DNA of 64,000 nt from Paracoccus sp. MBLB3053 (GTDB lineage Bacteria > Pseudomonadota > Alphaproteobacteria > Rhodobacterales > Rhodobacteraceae): the NCBI RefSeq assembly GCF_031822435.1, contig NZ_JAVQLW010000001.1, positions 567,501 to 631,500 of the forward strand, written 5' to 3'. Under the pieces are notes generated by a model. That model was not told the origin of the DNA, did no database searches, and worked only from the letters and a program-made list of their open reading frames with translations. Positions within the stretch are counted from its first letter, which is position 1. Every line of letters starts with the position of its first letter. Below are positions 26,471-38,256 of the stretch, piece after piece. The translations under genes were made by a program, and so were the position numbers.

Positions 26471-27220
26471 TCAGCGATCCTCGTCTTCGTCTTCCTCGTC
26501 GGACGCCGGGAGGTTGAAGAAGCTGTCTGCGTCCAGCGGCTCTTCCTTGGCAGGCTTCTCGTCGGCACTGCCAAGGCTGAAGTTCTCGAGCCCGGCGATC
26601 GAGCTCGGCATGCGGGGTTCTTCCGGCATGGCCAGCGAGGTTTCCGTGGAAAGCAGCTTGCGACGCTCGTCGTCGGTCATCATGGCACCTTCGGCGGTGC
26701 GGCGTTTCGCGGCCTTCTGCACGGCCGAGTCAAGCTCCGACTGGCGGCAAAGACCCAGCGCGACCGGGTCGATCGGCTGGATGTTCTGGATGTTCCAATG
26801 TGTCCGTTCGCGGATCGAGGCGATCGTCGGCTTGGTGGTGCCGACAAGCTTCGCAATCTGTGCATCTGCCAGTTCCGGGTGGAACTTGACCAGCCAGAGG
26901 ATCGCCGCCGGGCGGTCCTGACGCTTCGAAAGCGGGGTGTAGCGCGGACCACGACGCTTTTCCTCGCCCTCGGCGGCGGGGTTGTGCTTCAGGCGCAGCT
27001 TGTAGCGCGGGTCCTTCTGACCTTTTTCGATCTCGATCGGTTCGAGCTGGTTCGAGGCAACGGGATCGAAGCCTTTGACACCAACCGCCACGTCGCCGTC
27101 GGCAATGCCCTGAACTTCGAGCTCATGCATGCCACAGAAGTCGCCGATCTGCTTGAAGCTGAGCGTCGTATTGTCGACCAGCCAGACGGCGGTGGCCTTG
27201 GCCATCAGCGGCTTGTTCAT
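26471..27220 (-). CDS. trcR: DUF1013 protein, TrcR-type cell-cycle transcription regulator
   Basis: 249 residues starting MNKPLMAKATAVWLVDNTTL, the family N-terminus. ATG 27220 has AAGGAGAAGG immediately upstream; a longer in-frame form (from 27322) lacks this. DUF1013 is restricted to alphaproteobacteria and its Caulobacter/Sinorhizobium member is called TrcR. The N-terminal 60 residues look helix-turn-helix-like (SFKQIGDFCGMHELEVQGIA), a second such element lies near 115-140 (LADAQIAKLVGTTKPTIASI), and the C-terminal 30 residues are highly acidic. Expected to bind RNA polymerase or promoter DNA and tune cell-cycle genes. Divergent from the RNase T2 gene. Confidence 0.88.
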   Translation of the reverse strand: MNKPLMAKATAVWLVDNTTLSFKQIGDFCGMHELEVQGIADGDVAVGVKGFDPVASNQLEPIEIEKGQKDPRYKLRLKHNPAAEGEEKRRGPRYTPLSKRQDRPAAILWLVKFHPELADAQIAKLVGTTKPTIASIRERTHWNIQNIQPIDPVALGLCRQSELDSAVQKAAKRRTAEGAMMTDDERRKLLSTETSLAMPEEPRMPSSIAGLENFSLGSADEKPAKEEPLDADSFFNLPASDEEDEDEDR

Positions 27221-27383
27221 GACCTTCTCCTTAACAATATCTTCTTCGGCCGGGAAAACGGCTTCTGGCGGGCGCCATTCCATTTTCGGGGAGGGGGGAT
27301 TGCCGTTTATATATGCTTTCATGGAACCGGAATAAAGCCTGAATTTCGTGGCGCGCGGGCATGGCTGCAGCTAGGTTCCGGAA

Positions 27384-28016
27384 ATGAAGACGATACTCGC
27401 CCTTGCCGCGCTTGTCCTTTCCGCAAGCATTGCCGACGCCCGGGACCGGGCGGGTCAGTTCGACTATTATGTCCTTTCGCTGAGTTGGTCCCCAAGCTGG
27501 TGCGCCATCGAAGGCCGCGAGGAAGGATCGGATCAATGCGATGCCGGTCGCAGGCTGGGCTTCACGGTCCATGGGCTATGGCCACAATACGAAAAAGGGT
27601 GGCCATCAGACTGTCGGACGAACGCCCGGGATCCTTCACGTCTCGAAACCCGCGAGATGGCCGATGTGATGGGGTCGGCCGGACTGGCTTGGTATCAATG
27701 GAAAAAGCACGGCCGCTGCTCGGGGCTTTCGTCTCGAGACTATTTCACGCTGATCCGTCGCGCCTCGGACAGCGTGAACTTGCCGAAAGTTCTTGAACGC
27801 CTGAGCAAGGACGTCAACCTGCCATCTCGCGTGATCGAAGATGCCTTTCTGGAATCCAATCCGGAAATGCGCCGCGACGGGATCACGGTCACCTGCCGGA
27901 GCCGCTCTTTGCAGGAAGTGCGGATCTGCCTGACCAAGGATCTTGAGCCGCGCGATTGCGCCCCCGACAGCCGTCGCGACTGCCAGGGTAGTTTTCTGAT
28001 GCCCGCGCCGCGCTAG
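27384..28016 (+). CDS. Secreted ribonuclease T2
   Basis: 210 residues with a signal peptide of about 19 residues (MKTILALAALVLSASIADA). CAS I is FTVHGLWPQ with His63. CAS II is WYQWKKHGRC with His109; here the family His-Glu of HEWxKHG reads Tyr-Gln. Several Cys residues (40, 52, 77, 112 and later) could form disulfides in the periplasm. The enzyme cleaves RNA via 2',3'-cyclic phosphates, probably for nutrient scavenging. Monocistronic, divergent from trcR. Confidence 0.92.
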   Translation: MKTILALAALVLSASIADARDRAGQFDYYVLSLSWSPSWCAIEGREEGSDQCDAGRRLGFTVHGLWPQYEKGWPSDCRTNARDPSRLETREMADVMGSAGLAWYQWKKHGRCSGLSSRDYFTLIRRASDSVNLPKVLERLSKDVNLPSRVIEDAFLESNPEMRRDGITVTCRSRSLQEVRICLTKDLEPRDCAPDSRRDCQGSFLMPAPR

Positions 28017-28120
28017 GCGGACGCAGCATCGGCCCGGACGGCTGTTAACCGAATCGCAATGATTTGGGCCGAGGCTGGGATTGCGGGACAGGCGCAAAGG
28101 CAGGGCGCCAACTCGAAAGC

Positions 28121-28153
28121 CACACCCGGCCCGTGCTCCGTCGGGCGGGTGTG
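28121..28153. terminator. Long hairpin between convergent genes
   Basis: A 12-bp stem with one bulged G (CACACCC-G-GCCCG at 28121-28133 with CGGGC-GGGTGTG at 28142-28153). It lies between the RNase T2 gene and the convergent oxidoreductase gene. No T-run on either side, so its role as a terminator is only inferred from position. Confidence 0.45.
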
Positions 28154-28175
28154 CGCTGCCCTTCCGACCCAGCCA

Positions 28176-29168
28176 TCACCCTTCGTCGGCGACCTGCAGC
28201 AGGATCTTTCCGATATGCTCGCTGCTTTCCATCCGGCGATGCGCCTCGGCCGCGTCGGCCAGGGGGAATGTGCTGTCGATCACCGGGCGGACCGCGCCCG
28301 CCTCGACAAGCGGCCACAGCTCGCAGCGCAAGTCATTCGCAATGCGCGCCTTGGCGGCTTCGGACTGCGGGCGCAAGGTGGAGCCGGTGACATGCAGGCG
28401 GCGCATCATGATCTGCGCGAAATTGAGATCGGCCTTGGCCCCGCCAAGAAAGGCGATCATCACGAGGCGCCCATCATCGGCAAGCGACTTCAGATTTCGC
28501 GCGATGTAACTGCCCCCAACCATGTCGAGAATGAGATCGGCCCCGCCCGACTTGCCAAGAACCTTGACGAAATCTTCATCGCGATAGTTGATCGCAACAG
28601 CGCCAAGCTTGGTGCAGGCCGCGCACTTCTCGGCGGATCCCGCCGTCGCCCAGACCCTTGCTCCCAGAGCATTGGCGATCTGGATAGCCATTGTTCCTAT
28701 GCCGGAGGAGCCGCCATGGACCAGAAAGCGCTCTCCTGCCCGCAAAGCGCCTCGGTCCACGACATTTGACCAGACCGTATAGGCGGTTTCGGGAAGCGCC
28801 GCCGCCTCGCGCAGCGAAAGCCCGACAGGAACAACGAGGGCATGTTCAGCGGGGCAGGTCACATATTCGGCATAACCCCCACCGGGAAGCAGGGCGCAGA
28901 CGCGATCTCCGGTTTTCCAGCGCGTGACGCCTGTGCCGACGCCCACAACGGTGCCCGCGCATTCAAGCCCCGGCAGGTCCGATGCTCCGGACGGAGGCGC
29001 ATAGAGCCCGGCCCGTTGCAATGCGTCCGGACGATTGACCCCTGCCCATTGGACGCGGATCAGGATCTGGCCATGCCCCGCGACCGGCACCGGGCGGGAA
29101 ACCGGTTTCAGGACATCAGGCCCGCCCGGCTCGGAAATCTCGACCGCTCGCATCATGTCCGGGATCAT
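28176..29168 (-). CDS. NAD(P)H:quinone oxidoreductase, zinc-free MDR family (PIG3-like)
   Basis: 330 residues of the medium-chain dehydrogenase fold without the zinc Cys set. The N-terminal GroES-like part contains WAGVNRPDALQR and PGLECAGTVVGVG. The Rossmann motif HGGSSGIGTMAIQIA lies near 150-164. PIG3-type enzymes reduce quinones by one electron. The start overlaps the COQ9 stop as ATGA, so it is translated after COQ9; the pairing with a ubiquinone-biosynthesis gene fits a quinone-related role. Confidence 0.92.
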   Translation of the reverse strand: MIPDMMRAVEISEPGGPDVLKPVSRPVPVAGHGQILIRVQWAGVNRPDALQRAGLYAPPSGASDLPGLECAGTVVGVGTGVTRWKTGDRVCALLPGGGYAEYVTCPAEHALVVPVGLSLREAAALPETAYTVWSNVVDRGALRAGERFLVHGGSSGIGTMAIQIANALGARVWATAGSAEKCAACTKLGAVAINYRDEDFVKVLGKSGGADLILDMVGGSYIARNLKSLADDGRLVMIAFLGGAKADLNFAQIMMRRLHVTGSTLRPQSEAAKARIANDLRCELWPLVEAGAVRPVIDSTFPLADAAEAHRRMESSEHIGKILLQVADEG

Positions 29169-29851
29169 GCATCACCCTGTTCGGACGCCGGGCGCAGCCC
29201 GTCACGCATGCGGCCCGGCGCCGGATGAGCTTTGGGGCGATGAATCCAGCTTGTCGCAGCACTGGCCAAGGCACCAAGCCCCGGCAGATTGGCCAGCCTT
29301 CCCTTGATCTTTTCGAAGCGCATGACCCCGTCGATTCGACGATCGAGAAAGGATCGCGTTTCTTCCAGTTCCGGGGAGTCGTCGCCCAGCCAGTAAAGAA
29401 CCGTCGCGCCGAACACTGTCGAAAGCGTGGCCCGCTTGGAATACCAGTTCACATCATCGGAGGTGTCACCAAGCCCGTCCCAGATCGCATCCGCGGTTTC
29501 CCAGATCAGGCGCGCACCCAAGGCGGCATTCTGCGGCAGCGCCATCACCACGGCCCCCGAGCGCGCCATTTCACGGTTGCTCAGCATCAGCCGGTGCATG
29601 ACCGCATCGGTGATCCGATCGGGAAAGCGGCCCTGCAAGGGCGTCGTGGCCAGCCATTCGCGCAATGCGGCATCCCCGCGGCGATGATAGGCGGCCGCAA
29701 GATCCGCCCCCCCACGAGGAAGATGCACGCGCACCAGCCCTGCTGACATGCCGATGTCGCGCGCGCCCGCAGCAATGGCCTTGTCGGACATCCCGTCAAA
29801 TATGACGTGCTCAAGTGCGGCGTCGATTAGCCTGTCCCGCTCGTTGGTCAT
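29165..29851 (-). CDS. COQ9 family ubiquinone biosynthesis protein
   Basis: 228 residues. The N-terminal 70 or so form a TetR-like helix-turn-helix fold, followed by the COQ9 lipid-binding core with VMALPQNAALGARLIWETADAIWDGLGD and VNWYSKRATLSTVFGATVLYWL, which are family signatures. In eukaryotes COQ9 presents quinone intermediates to COQ7; in alphaproteobacteria it is thought to help a late hydroxylation. First gene of a two-gene operon with the quinone oxidoreductase. Divergent from rpsU. Confidence 0.93.
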   Translation of the reverse strand: MTNERDRLIDAALEHVIFDGMSDKAIAAGARDIGMSAGLVRVHLPRGGADLAAAYHRRGDAALREWLATTPLQGRFPDRITDAVMHRLMLSNREMARSGAVVMALPQNAALGARLIWETADAIWDGLGDTSDDVNWYSKRATLSTVFGATVLYWLGDDSPELEETRSFLDRRIDGVMRFEKIKGRLANLPGLGALASAATSWIHRPKAHPAPGRMRDGLRPASEQGDA

Positions 29852-29963
29852 GGTCTCCTCCTGCGGATCAACCGGTAAATTCTGGACAAAAGCGATTCGC
29901 CCTGTTATGAGGCCGCTTCCTGCAATTCGCTCAACTCTAACTTAGGAAGGTGGTGACAACCAC

Positions 29964-30170
29964 ATGCAGGTAAGTGTTCGCGACAATAACGTCGAACAGG
30001 CGCTTCGTGCTCTGAAGAAAAAACTTCAGCGCGAAGGGGTGTTCCGTGAAATGAAGCTCAAGCAGCATTTCGAGAAGCCCTCGGTCAAAAAGGCCCGTGA
30101 AAAGGCTGAGGCCGTCCGCCGCGCCCGCAAGCTGGCGCGCAAAAAAGCGCAACGCGAAGGCGCGCTGTAA
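29964..30170 (+). CDS. rpsU: 30S ribosomal protein S21
   Basis: 68 residues, Lys/Arg-rich C-terminal half, starting [20 protein letters not shown], the alphaproteobacterial bS21 form. It binds near the platform of the small subunit and helps initiation. A long purine-rich ribosome-binding region (AGGAAGGTGGTG) precedes the ATG. Monocistronic, closed by a terminator shared with the convergent Lrp gene. Confidence 0.97.
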   Translation: MQVSVRDNNVEQALRALKKKLQREGVFREMKLKQHFEKPSVKKAREKAEAVRRARKLARKKAQREGAL

Positions 30171-30194
30171 GACAAGCGACACGCGTTTATTGTT

Positions 30195-30229
30195 ACCCCC
30201 GTGGCTCTGCCTCGGGGGTTTCATTTTTT
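30195..30229 (+). terminator. Rho-independent terminator after rpsU
   Basis: Stem ACCCCCG (30195-30201) with CGGGGGT (30213-30219), then TTCATTTTTT. It lies between the convergent rpsU and Lrp-family genes. Confidence 0.9.
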
Positions 30230-30230
30230 C

Positions 30231-30692
30231 TCAGACTGGCAGCGCCGTCGTGAAGGCCACCGTCTTCAGCGAAAAGGATGAATGCATCTGCGCGACGCCG
30301 GGCAGCTTTGCCAGCCGCTGGCGATGGATGCGGGCAAAATCATCCGTGTCCTGGGCCACGACCTTGAGCAGGTAGTCGGCCGATCCCGCCATCAGGTGGC
30401 ATTCCAGCACGTCGGGGATCGTGCGGACGGCCTTCTCGAAGGCGTCAAGCAACTCATCCGCCTGCCCCGACAGGGTGATCTCGACAAAGACCGTGGTCGG
30501 ACGCTCCAGCTTTCGGGCATCCAGCAGCGCGACATATCCCCGGATCAGCCCGGTTTCTTCCAGCCGTTGGACCCGACGATGGCAGGCGCTGGCGGACAGG
30601 CTGACCTCGGCCGCGAGTTCGGCATTGGTAATGCGCCCATTCCGCTGCAGCACGCTCAGAATCCGGCGGTCCGTTGCGTCGATTTCGATCAT
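30231..30692 (-). CDS. Lrp/AsnC family transcriptional regulator
   Basis: 153 residues. The N-terminal helix-turn-helix (about 8-50, ILSVLQRNGRITNAELAAEV and SACHRRVQRLEETGLI) is followed by a RAM ligand-binding domain with VLECHLMAGSADYLLKV. Members sense amino acids and regulate their metabolism; no target operon is adjacent. It stands alone between rpsU and mscL, so effector and targets cannot be inferred. Confidence 0.93.
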   Translation of the reverse strand: MIEIDATDRRILSVLQRNGRITNAELAAEVSLSASACHRRVQRLEETGLIRGYVALLDARKLERPTTVFVEITLSGQADELLDAFEKAVRTIPDVLECHLMAGSADYLLKVVAQDTDDFARIHRQRLAKLPGVAQMHSSFSLKTVAFTTALPV

Positions 30693-30808
30693 TGATGACT
30701 TCCCTGCGCAGTATTTGCCGTTCCGGCGAATTTTTCGTCAGCCTAGCGGGGCGTCGCGCAAAAGAAAACGGCGCGCCACTGGCACGCCGATCGCATCGAG
30801 CCTTTTCG

Positions 30809-31249
30809 TCAGGCCCTGCTTGCTCTCAACTCGTCCCGGATCTGGACCAGCAACTCTTCCTGGGATGGACCTGCGGGCGCGGCCTGTTGCTCGGCCTCGC
30901 GCTTCTGCGACACGCTGCGCTGGATGCGATTCACCGCCTTGACCAGCAGAAACACGGCCCAAGCGATGATCAGGAAATTGATGATCGCCGAAAGAAAGGC
31001 TCCGTAGGCAAAGACCGATGCCCCGCTGTCGCGCGCGGTCTGCAGGCTTGCGCCGTCCGGGACATCGCCCTTGAGCACGAAATAATGGCCGCTGAAATCC
31101 GTGCCACCGGTCAGAAGACCGATGATCGGGTTGATGAGATCCGTAACGAGAGAATTCACGATCGCAGTGAAAGCGGCACCGATGATGATGCCTACCGCCA
31201 GATCGATGACGTTCCCGCGGGCGATGAATTCCTTGAATTCCTTGAGCAT
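30809..31249 (-). CDS. mscL: Large-conductance mechanosensitive channel MscL
   Basis: 146 residues, starting [20 protein letters not shown], the amphipathic N-terminal helix and TM1 of MscL. TM2 lies near 80-103 ([20 protein letters not shown]) and a charged C-terminal bundle ends the protein. It opens on membrane tension to release solutes in hypo-osmotic shock. ATG 31249 has GGGAGA about 13 bp upstream; longer in-frame upstream starts give no family sequence. Divergent from the GST gene. Confidence 0.96.
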   Translation of the reverse strand: MLKEFKEFIARGNVIDLAVGIIIGAAFTAIVNSLVTDLINPIIGLLTGGTDFSGHYFVLKGDVPDGASLQTARDSGASVFAYGAFLSAIINFLIIAWAVFLLVKAVNRIQRSVSQKREAEQQAAPAGPSQEELLVQIRDELRASRA

Positions 31250-31344
31250 GTGCTTAACGTCTCCCAGACCTGTCGTGCCGTCGTGGGGGCCCATTCCCGC
31301 CACGGGGCAAGCATTCCCGAAAGATTGTTCAGGATCTATCCAAA

Positions 31345-32043
31345 ATGTCTGCACTTTCCGATTTTCCGATCACCCGTCGCTGGCCGCCCCTGCGCCCGGA
31401 TGTCATCCAGCTTTACACGCTGAACACCCCGAATGGCATCAAGACTTCGGTGATGCTCGAAGAATGCGGACTGGATTACGACGCACACCGCGTCAGCATC
31501 AGCGACCCAGAAGAGCAGCACACGCCCGAATTCCTTTCGCTGAACCCGAACAACAAGATCCCCGCCATGATCGACCCGAACGGGCCGGATGGAGAACCGA
31601 TAGGCCTGTTCGAAACCGGCGCGATGCTGATCTATCTGGGCGACAAGACCGGCAAGTTCCTGCCCCGCGACGGAGCCGCGCGCTATCACACCATCCAGTG
31701 GCTGATGTGGCAGATGGGGGGCGTCGGTCCGATGTTCGGCCAGGTCGGCTTTTTCCATCGCTACAAGGGAAAGGAGATCGAGGATCCCCGCCCCCGCACT
31801 CGCTATTACAACGAAGCGAAGCGCTTGATGGGCGTGCTGGACAAGCACCTTGATGGCAAGGACTGGATCATGGGCGAATATTCGATCGCCGACATGGCCG
31901 TCGGGCCCTGGCTGCGAACGGTGCGGGTGAACTACGAGGCAGAGGAGGAAACAGGAATGACCGGCTATGCAAATGTCGTGGCCTATCTCGACCGTTTCCT
32001 CGAACGCCCGGCAGTGCAGAAGGGCATCACCGTCGGGGCCTGA
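31345..32043 (+). CDS. Glutathione S-transferase family protein (YghU-like)
   Basis: 232 residues. The thioredoxin-like N-terminal domain has [10 protein letters not shown] and [11 protein letters not shown] (the cis-Pro and glutathione gamma-glutamyl contacts), and the helical C-terminal domain includes [13 protein letters not shown]. The layout [21 protein letters not shown] fits the nu-class YghU/YfcG enzymes, which act as glutathione disulfide-bond oxidoreductases. Monocistronic. Precise substrate unknown. Confidence 0.9.
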   Translation: MSALSDFPITRRWPPLRPDVIQLYTLNTPNGIKTSVMLEECGLDYDAHRVSISDPEEQHTPEFLSLNPNNKIPAMIDPNGPDGEPIGLFETGAMLIYLGDKTGKFLPRDGAARYHTIQWLMWQMGGVGPMFGQVGFFHRYKGKEIEDPRPRTRYYNEAKRLMGVLDKHLDGKDWIMGEYSIADMAVGPWLRTVRVNYEAEEETGMTGYANVVAYLDRFLERPAVQKGITVGA

Positions 32044-32094
32044 GCCCTGCGATCGGAAGGCGGTCGCTGGATCACCCGCGGCCGTCGGGACGGC

Positions 32095-35242
<3,148 letters not shown>

Positions 35243-35301
35243 GGCGTGGCTCCGTCGGGTTTGGCGTCCCTTACCGCATGGCGGGGCGGATTGGTAGGGT
35301 G

Positions 35302-35407
35302 GTACACTGCGGGTCCGGGCCAAGGCGACGATTTCCCTGCATTTGCTGGGTTTCGGCCTGTTCCGGGCGTACACAGCCCGTACACCGCGCGTACACAGCC
35401 TGTACAC
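35302..35407. repeat. Cluster of five GTACAC boxes, four at 11-bp spacing
   Basis: GTACAC occurs at 35302, 35369, 35380, 35391 and 35402. The last four form two tandem 22-bp copies (35368-35389 and 35390-35411) that differ at two positions. The 11-bp period places all boxes on about the same face of the helix, as for a multimeric DNA-binding protein. The cluster sits in the 252-bp region between the divergent starts of pheT and the first TM2 gene and could control either. Confidence 0.7.
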
Positions 35408-35494
35408 CGCCCTTGCCCGGGCCCTTGCCTGGCCCCTTGCACCGCGGCCAGGAGATCCTATGTTAATCCTGTAAACATCAAGGACAGAGGACCG

Positions 35495-35806
35495 ATGGAC
35501 AGCCAAAGGGAAATGCTGATCGAACAGAGGGTCGCGAATGACGCGAAATCACCGCTGGTGGCCTATCTGCTGGCGATCCTGCTTTGGGGCTTCGGCGCGC
35601 ACCGCATGTATCTGGGCCGCTGGATGAGCGGCATCGTCATGCTGGTCCTGTGGGGCCTTGGCTGGCTGATGACACCGATCCTGATCGGCTGGCCGCTGGT
35701 CGGGCTGGTCGCGCTTTGGGCGGTGATCGACCTGTTCCTGATCCCCGGCATGATCCAGGAGGACAAGGACGAGATGCGCCGCAGGCTGGGCTCGTACTGG
35801 ACCTGA
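35495..35806 (+). CDS. TM2-domain membrane protein (paralogue 1)
   Basis: 103 residues. A hydrophilic N-terminus with EMLIEQRVANDAKS is followed by two membrane helices (about 20-45 and 50-80). The TM2 motif is GAHRMYLGRWMSGI, and the C-terminus DLFLIPGMIQEDKDEMRRR is charged. TM2 proteins are small bacterial membrane proteins of unknown function. ATG 35495 has AGGACAGAGG upstream. It shares the start and end patterns with the TM2 gene at 36746, so the two are paralogues flanking a DUF4239 gene. Confidence 0.88.
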   Translation: MDSQREMLIEQRVANDAKSPLVAYLLAILLWGFGAHRMYLGRWMSGIVMLVLWGLGWLMTPILIGWPLVGLVALWAVIDLFLIPGMIQEDKDEMRRRLGSYWT

Positions 35807-35871
35807 CGTCAATCGACTAAGTCTCGACAGACTCTTTACTTTTCAGCCTGTCTTGCCCGACTATCGCGGGC

Positions 35872-36651
35872 ATGTTCGAGATCTGGCAGAATGTGACCCT
35901 TGGGACCGCCTTCGTGGGCGGCACCATCCTTGTTTCGCTTGTGACCTATTTCCTTGCCCGCCGGCTGCTGGCCGGCAGCGAGGTCGAGCGCCACAGGGAA
36001 CTGGCCAGTTCGATCGTCGTCCGTCTGGGCGCGTTGCAGGGCCTGATCCTTGCACTGGTCTTCGCGCAGGAAATGGCATCCTATCAGCGGCTCGAAGGCG
36101 TGCTTTCGGCCGAGGCCAATGCCGTGGCCGATATCTACAACGATGCCATCCGCTATGACAGCGCCGAGGCCGAGCCGGTCAAGGCCGCGATGCTGCATTA
36201 TGTCGATGCGGTCGTGACACGGGAATGGCCCGAGAACGGGCCGGGCGGCCAGCTTTCGGCGGAAGGCTGGGTCGCCTGGGACGGGGCCTATCGCCGGCTG
36301 CTTGACCTTGTTCCCACGACGCCCCGGCAACAGGCGCTGCACGACAACATGCTGAACCGCATCCATGACATTTCCCGTTCCCGCAACCAGCGCGACCGGT
36401 CCTGGTCATTGCCGACCTTCGCGCTGTTCTGGTTCGCCGCCATTTCGGGCGTCGTGCTGATTTCGGCCGGGTATTACATCTTCCCCCCCGAGCGGCAGAA
36501 CATCGTGCTGATGACGATCTTTGCCACCTATACGGGGATCGTGATGTTCATGATCTTTGCCTTTGCCAACCCCTACAACCCGCCTGCGGCAATCCAGCCA
36601 GAGCCGCTGAAGGCGCTGCTTGAAACATTTCGGTCGGGCGGCGGGAGCTGA
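35872..36651 (+). CDS. DUF4239 family membrane protein
   Basis: 259 residues with two N-terminal hydrophobic segments (about 9-32 and 48-66), a soluble middle of about 110 residues, and two C-terminal membrane helices (about 180-202 and 210-233). This is the layout of DUF4239 (bestrophin-like) proteins, whose role is not established. It lies between two TM2 paralogues on the same strand, 65 bp after the first and 94 bp before the second, suggesting a three-gene membrane cassette. Confidence 0.78.
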   Translation: MFEIWQNVTLGTAFVGGTILVSLVTYFLARRLLAGSEVERHRELASSIVVRLGALQGLILALVFAQEMASYQRLEGVLSAEANAVADIYNDAIRYDSAEAEPVKAAMLHYVDAVVTREWPENGPGGQLSAEGWVAWDGAYRRLLDLVPTTPRQQALHDNMLNRIHDISRSRNQRDRSWSLPTFALFWFAAISGVVLISAGYYIFPPERQNIVLMTIFATYTGIVMFMIFAFANPYNPPAAIQPEPLKALLETFRSGGGS

Positions 36652-36745
36652 GGCGAACGCTGTGGACAATCGACGTCCATTAACCGGATGTTAACTTTTC
36701 GTGCCCTAGCCTGCCGTCGTGACATTTTCTTTTGGAAACAGACCA

Positions 36746-37066
36746 ATGACGTTGGACACGCAACAACAGATTCTCATCGAGCAGCGCCTCGCCAATGACG
36801 GCAAGAATATGCTGCTCGCTTACTTTCTTCTGCTCGCCTTTGGTTCGGCCGGGATTCACCGCTTTTATCTGGGCAAGACCAAGTCGGCCAAAATCATGCT
36901 GGGCATGTTCATCCTGGGCATCGTGACGATGCCGCTTTTCTTCGCCGGGCTTGTCCTGATCATCCCTCTGATGATCTGGTCATTTATCGACCTCTTCCGG
37001 GTTCCGGGGATGGTCAACGAACGTCGCGAGGAACTGCGCCGCTCACTGACTGCGGCGGTCGCTTGA
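36746..37066 (+). CDS. TM2-domain membrane protein (paralogue 2)
   Basis: 106 residues. Starts MTLDTQQQILIEQRLANDGK, clearly related to the N-terminus of the TM2 protein at 35495. TM2 motif GIHRFYLGKTKSAKI, two membrane helices (about 25-48 and 55-82), C-terminus DLFRVPGMVNERREELRR. ATG 36746 is preferred over an in-frame GTG at 36719 because it aligns with the paralogue, although the ribosome-binding site is weak (GGAAAC). Ends 40 bp before the convergent pheS gene. Confidence 0.87.
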   Translation: MTLDTQQQILIEQRLANDGKNMLLAYFLLLAFGSAGIHRFYLGKTKSAKIMLGMFILGIVTMPLFFAGLVLIIPLMIWSFIDLFRVPGMVNERREELRRSLTAAVA

Positions 37067-37105
37067 GCAATCTCAACCCAGCGTGAACTCGAAGCCTGAG
37101 CCGCG

Positions 37106-38188
37106 TCAGCGGCTCAACCCGCCCGCCACGCTGGGCACATCGCCTGCGGCAAAGCCGTAATGGCGCAGCCAGCGCAGGTCGGACTCGAAGAAGGCGCGCA
37201 GGTCGGGGATGCCGTATTTCAGCATCGCGATGCGGTCGATGCCCATGCCGAAGGCAAAGCCCTGCCATTCATTCGCGTCGATCCCGGCGGCAGCCAGAAC
37301 CTTGGGGTGGACCATGCCGGAACCGAGGATCTCCATCCAGGATTCGCCCTGCCCGATGGTCAGCTTGCCGCCTTCCCATGAACAGCGGATATCGACTTCG
37401 GCCGAGGGTTCGGTGAAGGGGAAATGCGAGGCGCGGAAGCGCAGCTCGACATTGTCGACCTCGAAGAAGGCGCGGCAGAATTCCTCGAGCGTCCATTTCA
37501 GGTTCGCCATCGAGATGTCCTTGCCGATGGCGAGGCCCTCGACCTGGTGGAACATCGGCGAATGGGTCTGGTCCATGTCCATGCGATAGACGCGGCCCGG
37601 CGCGATCACGCGAATGGGCGCGCCCGAGGCCTGCATGGCGCGGATCTGCACCGGCGATGTATGGGTGCGCAGGACATGCGGCGGGCGCGGGTCATCCGAC
37701 GCGCGCGCCATGAAGAAGGTGTCGTGTTCCTGCCGGGCGGGGTGCTCGGGCGGGATGTTCAGCGCGTCGAAGTTGAACCAGTCAGATTCGATCTGCGGGC
37801 CTTCGGCGACGCGGAAGCCCATATCGGCGAAGATCGCGGTGACCTCTTCGGTCACCTGGCTGACGGGGTGGATCGTGCCCTGCCCGCGCGGGCGGCCCGG
37901 CAGGGTGACGTCAAGCCATTCTTCCTTCAGGCGGGCGTCAAGCGCGGCGTCCTCGAGCCCCTGCTTGCGGGCGCGGAGCGCTGCGTCGATTTCGTCCTTG
38001 AGGCGGTTCAGGTCTGCGCCGCGGGTCTGGCGATCCTCGGGCGTCATCCGCCCCAGTTCCTTCATCATGCCGCTGATCTCGCCCTTCTTGCCAAGGGCGC
38101 CCAGGCGAACCTGTTCCAGCGCATCCGTATCGGCAGCGCCGGAAATGCGGTCGAGATAGGATTGGCGAAGGGTGGTCAGATCGGACAT
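37106..38188 (-). CDS. pheS: Phenylalanyl-tRNA synthetase alpha subunit
   Basis: 360 residues. The N-terminal coiled coil (about 1-95) binds tRNA. Class II motif 2 is [20 protein letters not shown] and motif 3 is [17 protein letters not shown]. Catalyses Phe-tRNA formation with PheT. The two subunit genes usually lie side by side; here the TM2-DUF4239-TM2 cassette separates them. It follows arsC on the same strand with a 68-bp gap. Confidence 0.97.
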   Translation of the reverse strand: MSDLTTLRQSYLDRISGAADTDALEQVRLGALGKKGEISGMMKELGRMTPEDRQTRGADLNRLKDEIDAALRARKQGLEDAALDARLKEEWLDVTLPGRPRGQGTIHPVSQVTEEVTAIFADMGFRVAEGPQIESDWFNFDALNIPPEHPARQEHDTFFMARASDDPRPPHVLRTHTSPVQIRAMQASGAPIRVIAPGRVYRMDMDQTHSPMFHQVEGLAIGKDISMANLKWTLEEFCRAFFEVDNVELRFRASHFPFTEPSAEVDIRCSWEGGKLTIGQGESWMEILGSGMVHPKVLAAAGIDANEWQGFAFGMGIDRIAMLKYGIPDLRAFFESDLRWLRHYGFAAGDVPSVAGGLSR

Positions 38189-38256
38189 GGCGGGCTTTCC
38201 TTGCGGTTCCCGCGCGCCTTATCACGCGCGGGCGGAATGCGAAAGTGCGGGGGGTC

